NCBI GenBank assembly: GCA_040757115.1
Contig: JBFLYA010000148.1
Span: 1-9,274 of the forward strand
Direction: 5' to 3'
DNA: 9,274 nt
DNA from: a bacterium
GTDB taxonomy: Bacteria; UBA9089; CG2-30-40-21; SBAY01
Positions 6,736 to 9,274 of the stretch are shown here, one piece after another. The notes under the pieces were generated by a model, which ran no database searches, was not told where the DNA came from, and was given only the letters and a program-made list of their open reading frames with translations. Both the position numbers and the translations under genes were made by a program. The number at the start of each line of letters is the position of its first letter. The stretch's first letter is position 1.

Positions 6736-8331
6736 TCAAGGCATCCAGTTAATTAATTTACCATCTTTCTTTGGCTTAAATATCAACTTTTTATTTTTAC
6801 CATTGGAATCCATTACCCATATCCTGTGTTGTGTTCCAAATAGCCAATGCATCTCTTTCCAAAATGCAATTTTCGAACTATCAGGAGACCAGACATATAG
6901 CTGTTTTAAAATATTAGAAGAGTAAACATCCCCCTTTTCTGTAAGAGACTTTTGATTTTTACCATCACTATCCATTATCCATATATCGTTATTATTTTTA
7001 AAAATAATTTTATTTCCATCAGGAGACCAAATCGGTTTTGAGCCTATCGTTGACAACTGAATTTCTTTCTCGGTCATAATATCTACTTTCCATATTCCAT
7101 TGCTGACATAAACAATTTTTTTACTATCAGGTGCCCACGCAGGTAATTCTTTATTAGCCCATATAGTATGTGAAGTTAGTTGTTTTCTATTCGTTCCATC
7201 TACATTTATAACTCCTAATGTATAAAGAGTAGGATAATCTTTAAGTGTTAAAAAAACAACCTTTTGCCCATCTGGTGAGAAGATGGGATATTCCTCACTA
7301 ATTTCATCTGTATTACTTAACCATTTTAGTTCATTAGTAAGCAAATTTATTAAACAGATATCAGAATTATCCTGGCAATTTATCATCCCATCATTATTTG
7401 TATCTTTTCTTTTAGAAGAAAAGACGAGTAAAATTTCATCATTACTCCATGCAGGATCTTCAGCATAATGAGAAGATACTACCCTTTTATTGTTACCATC
7501 AAACTCCATTATCCATAATCGTAAATCAACAGAAAGATTTGCAAAACAACCTGTTCTTTCTAATTCTTTTTCTTTAAAAGTTATGAAAGATACATATTTC
7601 CCTGTAGGAGAGAACTTAAAACCGAATTCGTAACCATAAGAAAAAGATGGAGCGGTTGATAAAAGTTTGGGTGTTTTCTTGTAATGAGTTAGCATGTATA
7701 ATTTTTTATCCACTGAAAAAACAAGATTTCCAAAAGGGAGTTTTCTCTGTAATTCAAACAAATGGGGTTTATCAAGCAAATCCCATTCAAAATAGAGTAA
7801 ACTTCCTCCTCCAGTAACTAATGCAAGGGCAAAAATTATCCACATCCCTAATTTTACTACTCGCTCATTTAGCCATTTAACTATATTTCTACTTTGGATA
7901 ATACCCCATATTAGTCCACAAAATGCTGAAATTGGAGTAATGAACAAAATTAGGAATACATAACCTATTCCTGCCAGCCCTTCAGGTTTTCCAAAAGTCA
8001 TGTTACCTATTAAAATTGCTACCAATATGCCAACTATCCCAAAGAGACCTATCCATCCAATAAGAACCCCTAAACATATTATTGGTGCTATTAGTGCTAC
8101 CCACTTACTTTTTAATTCTTCCTTAATATTTTCTCCCTTCCATATAAAATATATCCAGCTAAAGATTGCCATCCCTATAGAAAATATTACTATCGTTGCT
8201 AAAATTACATTCACTACTTTATTTTGGAAAGGGATATCCTTTAAAAATGAGGATAGAAATATAGGATAAAGACATATTTCAATAATTATCCCTACTATTC
8301 CTCCGCATAAGATAAAATGTAAAAACTTCAT
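6736..8331 (-). CDS. Membrane-anchored PD40/TolB-like beta-propeller protein
   Basis: This 531-residue protein has two parts. Residues 1-183 contain about five hydrophobic segments (roughly 3-28, 38-64, 78-110, 119-146, 160-181), predicting a multi-spanning membrane domain I do not recognise. Residues about 200-531 form a WD40-like/TolB-type propeller with PD40 motifs: FSPTGKYVSF 240-249, a degenerate AWSNDEILLVF 294-304, FSPDGQKVVF 351-360, WAPDSKKIVY 399-408, WSPDGNKIIF 435-444 and WSPDSSKIAF 481-490, alternating with VDG/DSDGKN turns. Residues 310-321 match an EF-hand/dockerin calcium loop (Asp310, Asn312, Asp314, Gly315, Ile317, Asp321). Such propellers usually bind proteins or carbohydrates; no catalytic motif is visible. 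SD GGAAGG lies about 8 bases upstream. It follows the truncated LolA-like gene by 44 bp, in the place of the lipase gene. Confidence 0.82.
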   Translation of the reverse strand: MKFLHFILCGGIVGIIIEICLYPIFLSSFLKDIPFQNKVVNVILATIVIFSIGMAIFSWIYFIWKGENIKEELKSKWVALIAPIICLGVLIGWIGLFGIVGILVAILIGNMTFGKPEGLAGIGYVFLILFITPISAFCGLIWGIIQSRNIVKWLNERVVKLGMWIIFALALVTGGGSLLYFEWDLLDKPHLFELQRKLPFGNLVFSVDKKLYMLTHYKKTPKLLSTAPSFSYGYEFGFKFSPTGKYVSFITFKEKELERTGCFANLSVDLRLWIMEFDGNNKRVVSSHYAEDPAWSNDEILLVFSSKRKDTNNDGMINCQDNSDICLINLLTNELKWLSNTDEISEEYPIFSPDGQKVVFLTLKDYPTLYTLGVINVDGTNRKQLTSHTIWANKELPAWAPDSKKIVYVSNGIWKVDIMTEKEIQLSTIGSKPIWSPDGNKIIFKNNNDIWIMDSDGKNQKSLTEKGDVYSSNILKQLYVWSPDSSKIAFWKEMHWLFGTQHRIWVMDSNGKNKKLIFKPKKDGKLINWMP

Positions 8332-8375
8332 ATTTTTAACCTTCCTTGATTAAAACTTCATATTGGAAAATTTAA

Positions 8376-8681
8376 TTACAAAACTTCTCTTTTTATCTCT
8401 GCCGTTAGGTCTTGTATCTTCTGGTAATTCTCCTTGACTTTATCCAGCAATGCCTGAACAGTCGGTGTGCCGATTTGTTTTGGTCTAAGTGGTAGATTTT
8501 TCTTTTTAACCACTTTTTCTTGCTTAGTCTTTTGCTCCTTAGCTTTTAGCCATGGCCACTGCCATTCTATACCCTGGGCTATAGTGCTACTGCCCAGCAA
8601 GACACACATCACCCCAATGCCACACATTATCTTCTTAATCCTTGTTCCTCTTGAATTTTTCTTTAAACTTCTTTTACCCAT
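8376..8681 (-). CDS. Truncated LolA-like protein, N-terminal fragment (probable gene remnant), unit 1
   Basis: The 101-residue reading frame is nearly identical to the first 93 residues of the unit 2 LolA-like protein: same MGKRSLK start, RGTRIKKIMC signal peptide with cleavage near IAQG, WQWPWLK linker and the VQALLDKVKENYQKIQDL helix. Two residues after that helix's DL it leaves the homology and ends AEIKREVL-stop, at the first predicted beta strand, so it cannot form the LolA-like half-barrel. The start and SD (AGGAGGT, 9 bases) are intact, and a promoter stands at 9011-9039. The propeller gene begins 44 bp on. It may be a broken copy left by replacement of the 3' part of the cassette, or a small exported peptide still made because the promoter is needed for the propeller gene. 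Confidence 0.7.
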   Translation of the reverse strand: MGKRSLKKNSRGTRIKKIMCGIGVMCVLLGSSTIAQGIEWQWPWLKAKEQKTKQEKVVKKKNLPLRPKQIGTPTVQALLDKVKENYQKIQDLTAEIKREVL

Positions 8682-8711
8682 TTTAAATCTACCTCCTCAT
8701 TAGTTTAATTT

Positions 8712-8922
8712 GTAACCGTTCAGGTAATCCTTTACCGCAGAGACGCAGAGGAACAGAGAAGACATAGAAATAAAGTAACTATTCAGCCACTGATTAACAC
8801 GGATTAGCACGGATAAAAAAATAAAATCAGTGTTTCATCTGTGTCCATCTGTGACTGAATAGTTACCAATAAATTTTAATTTTTTCTCTGCGTCTCTGTG
8901 GCATCTTGCGGTGAACAGTTAC
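8712..8922. mobile_element. Non-autonomous IS66-type miniature element with 8-bp target duplication
   Basis: The 211-bp element starts GTAACCGTTCA (8712-8722) and ends TGAACAGTTAC (8912-8922), terminal inverted repeats with one mismatch. It is flanked by TTTAATTT at 8704-8711 and 8923-8930. The homologous site upstream of the unit 2 gene (6588-6595) has one TTTAATTT and no insert, with matching sequence on both sides, so the insertion boundaries are seen directly. GTAA-type ends and an 8-bp duplication fit the IS66 family; family assignment is inference. Inside, CCGCAGAGACGCAGAG (8735-8750) pairs with CTCTGCGTCTCTGTGG (8886-8901), and a further inverted-repeat element is nested within. There is no coding capacity. 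Confidence 0.75.
8775..8866. repeat. Inner inverted-repeat element nested in the 8712-8922 insertion
   Basis: GTAACTATTCAG (8775-8786) and CTGAATAGTTAC (8855-8866) are a perfect 12-bp inverted pair resembling the outer ends (GTAACYGTTCA). Flanks aaataaa and caataaa match at six of seven bases, a possible decayed target duplication. Its interior carries CACTGATT/AATCAGTG arms and 'acacggatt' words as at 3079-3160. Confidence 0.75.
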
Positions 8923-8933
8923 TTTAATTTTTT

Positions 8934-9007
8934 AGTAATCGGATTGAGCGGATTAATCGGATTTCTTTTCTGTTTTTTATCTGCTCAATCCGCTAAATCC
9001 GCTTACT
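8934..9007. repeat. Hairpin repeat ('taatcggatt' family), copy at the unit 1 promoter
   Basis: AGTAATCGGATT (8934-8945) opposes AATCCGCTTACT (8996-9007) with one mismatch, and inner gagcggatt/tgctcaatccgc words extend the stem. It begins four bases downstream of the -10 box, so the transcript from 9011-9039 would start within it and carry the hairpin at its 5' end. It is related to 6599-6661. Confidence 0.82.
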
Positions 9008-9010
9008 AAT

Positions 9011-9039
9011 AATATACCCTAAAAATTTCAATCTGTCAA
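9011..9039 (-). promoter_or_regulatory. Sigma-70-type promoter for unit 1
   Basis: Minus strand TTGACA (9039-9034), 17-base spacer, TATATT (9016-9011). The predicted start is near 9004, inside the adjacent hairpin repeat. The leader to the first gene would be about 320 bases because of the 211-bp insertion. An A-rich tract lies upstream, as at the two other promoters. Confidence 0.75.
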
Positions 9040-9053
9040 TACCTCAAATTTCT

Positions 9054-9080
9054 TATTTTCCCTATTTTCCCTATTTTCCC
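9054..9080. repeat. Three perfect tandem copies of a 9-mer (TATTTTCCC)
   Basis: TATTTTCCC occurs at 9054-9062, 9063-9071 and 9072-9080. It lies just upstream of the unit 1 promoter on the minus strand, where it reads GGGAAAATA three times, about one helical turn (9 bp) apart. Confidence 0.85.
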
Positions 9081-9111
9081 CTTTTTCCTTATTTACACCA
9101 TCTCCTTCTTT

Positions 9112-9274
9112 GTAACCGTTCAGGGCTATACATTAGAAGTGTAAACAAGGAGAAACGCTCATGAGTCTGCGACTCACAAAGTCTTATGGTGAAATGTCAA
9201 GTAAAAAATTAAGTTTTTTTAAAAATATTTTTCTTGACTTATATCCCTAAAAAGGCACAAAAATAGTATGTTCG
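9112..9274. mobile_element. Apparent left end of a second IS66-type element (continues beyond window)
   Basis: GTAACCGTTCAGG (9112-9124) is identical over 13 bases to the start of the 8712-8922 element, then the sequences diverge. This suggests the left terminus of a relative with a different interior. The preceding 8 bases are CCTTCTTT (9104-9111). No right end or transposase gene is present before the window ends, so the assignment rests on one terminal repeat. Confidence 0.45.
9161..9250 (+). CDS. Possible 29-residue small ORF just inside the putative IS66-type left end
   Basis: ATG at 9161 opens a 29-codon plus-strand frame beginning MSLRLTKSYGEMSSKKLSFF and ending LYP-TAA. AAGGAG (9147-9152) stands 8 bases before the ATG, a good ribosome binding site and the only support. 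The start region contains the short palindrome GAGTCTGCGACTC (9163-9175). The peptide is basic and matches no family I recognise. It could be a leader peptide of the element, the start of a broken gene, or chance. Confidence 0.25.
   Translation: MSLRLTKSYGEMSSKKLSFFKNIFLDLYP

Larger units (their letters stand above)
8682..9274. other. Gene-poor leader and upstream region of unit 1
   Basis: This 593-base stretch has no well-supported gene. From left to right it holds the Shine-Dalgarno of the truncated LolA-like gene, a 211-bp IS66-type non-autonomous insertion, a hairpin repeat, a consensus promoter, a three-copy 9-bp tandem repeat, and the apparent left end of a second IS66-type element with one weak 29-codon frame. 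Confidence 0.8.

Noticed and set aside
8000-8269. 89-codon plus-strand open frame opposite the membrane domain
   Set aside because: It is antisense to hydrophobic codons of the propeller gene, which commonly leave the reverse strand open, and it has no start signals.
8332-8400. Frameshift that might restore the truncated LolA-like gene
   Set aside because: None of the downstream blocks conserved in the other copies (EAVPKASNPEDEYNYP or TEEITLSNIQLNTG) appears in any frame before the propeller gene, so the 3' part is missing rather than shifted.
9195-9238. GTCAAG...CTTGAC inverted repeat with T-rich centre as a terminator
   Set aside because: The stem is almost entirely A/T with no following T-run in the proper place, and no gene with support ends beside it.
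9253-9270. GGCAC word suggesting a sigma-54 promoter at the right edge
   Set aside because: The required GC element about 10 bases downstream of the GG is absent.

Overview
The window is AT-rich bacterial DNA using the ordinary bacterial code (TAA, TAG and TGA all serve as stops). The genes point to a Gram-negative, probably uncultured lineage: exported LolA-like proteins, secreted lipase-like proteins, and many short interspersed inverted repeats of the 'cacggatt', 'gcagagacgcagag' and 'taatcggatt' kinds. I cannot name the phylum from this sequence. Every well-supported gene is on the minus strand, so gene order runs from right to left.

The window is built from repeats of one gene cassette, [exported LolA-like protein] followed by [secreted alpha/beta-hydrolase with Ig-like domains]. 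Unit 1 (about 9039 to 6736) has a consensus promoter, a transposon-derived insertion in the leader, an N-terminal fragment of the LolA-like gene, and a membrane-anchored beta-propeller (PD40/TolB-like) gene in place of the lipase. Unit 2 (6661 to 3140) has a full LolA-like gene and an 816-residue lipase-like protein. Unit 3 (3052 to 212) has a LolA-like gene and a 601-residue, C-terminally truncated lipase-like protein. A further promoter (144-172) drives another exported protein that runs off the left edge.

The paralogues are mosaics. The last third of the two lipases is nearly identical in DNA (221-801 against 3794-4374, about 18 mismatches in 581 bases by hand count, no indels), while their catalytic domains have diverged. 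The LolA-like copies share an N-terminus, an internal block and a C-terminal block separated by diverged stretches. This suggests gene conversion or repeated recombination.

Intergenic DNA is dense in structure. It contains three TTGAYA-N17-TATRnT promoters with similar A-rich upstream tracts, a 211-bp element with IS66-type ends and an 8-bp target duplication (its empty site is visible in unit 2), and hairpin repeats, one of which supplies the stop codon of the 816-residue gene. There is also a REP-like palindrome, and the apparent left end of a second IS66-type element at the right edge. The gene-free stretch 8682-9274 is accounted for by these features. A lipid-handling role for the cassette (extracytoplasmic lipase plus lipid-binding LolA-like partner) is an inference from gene pairing only.
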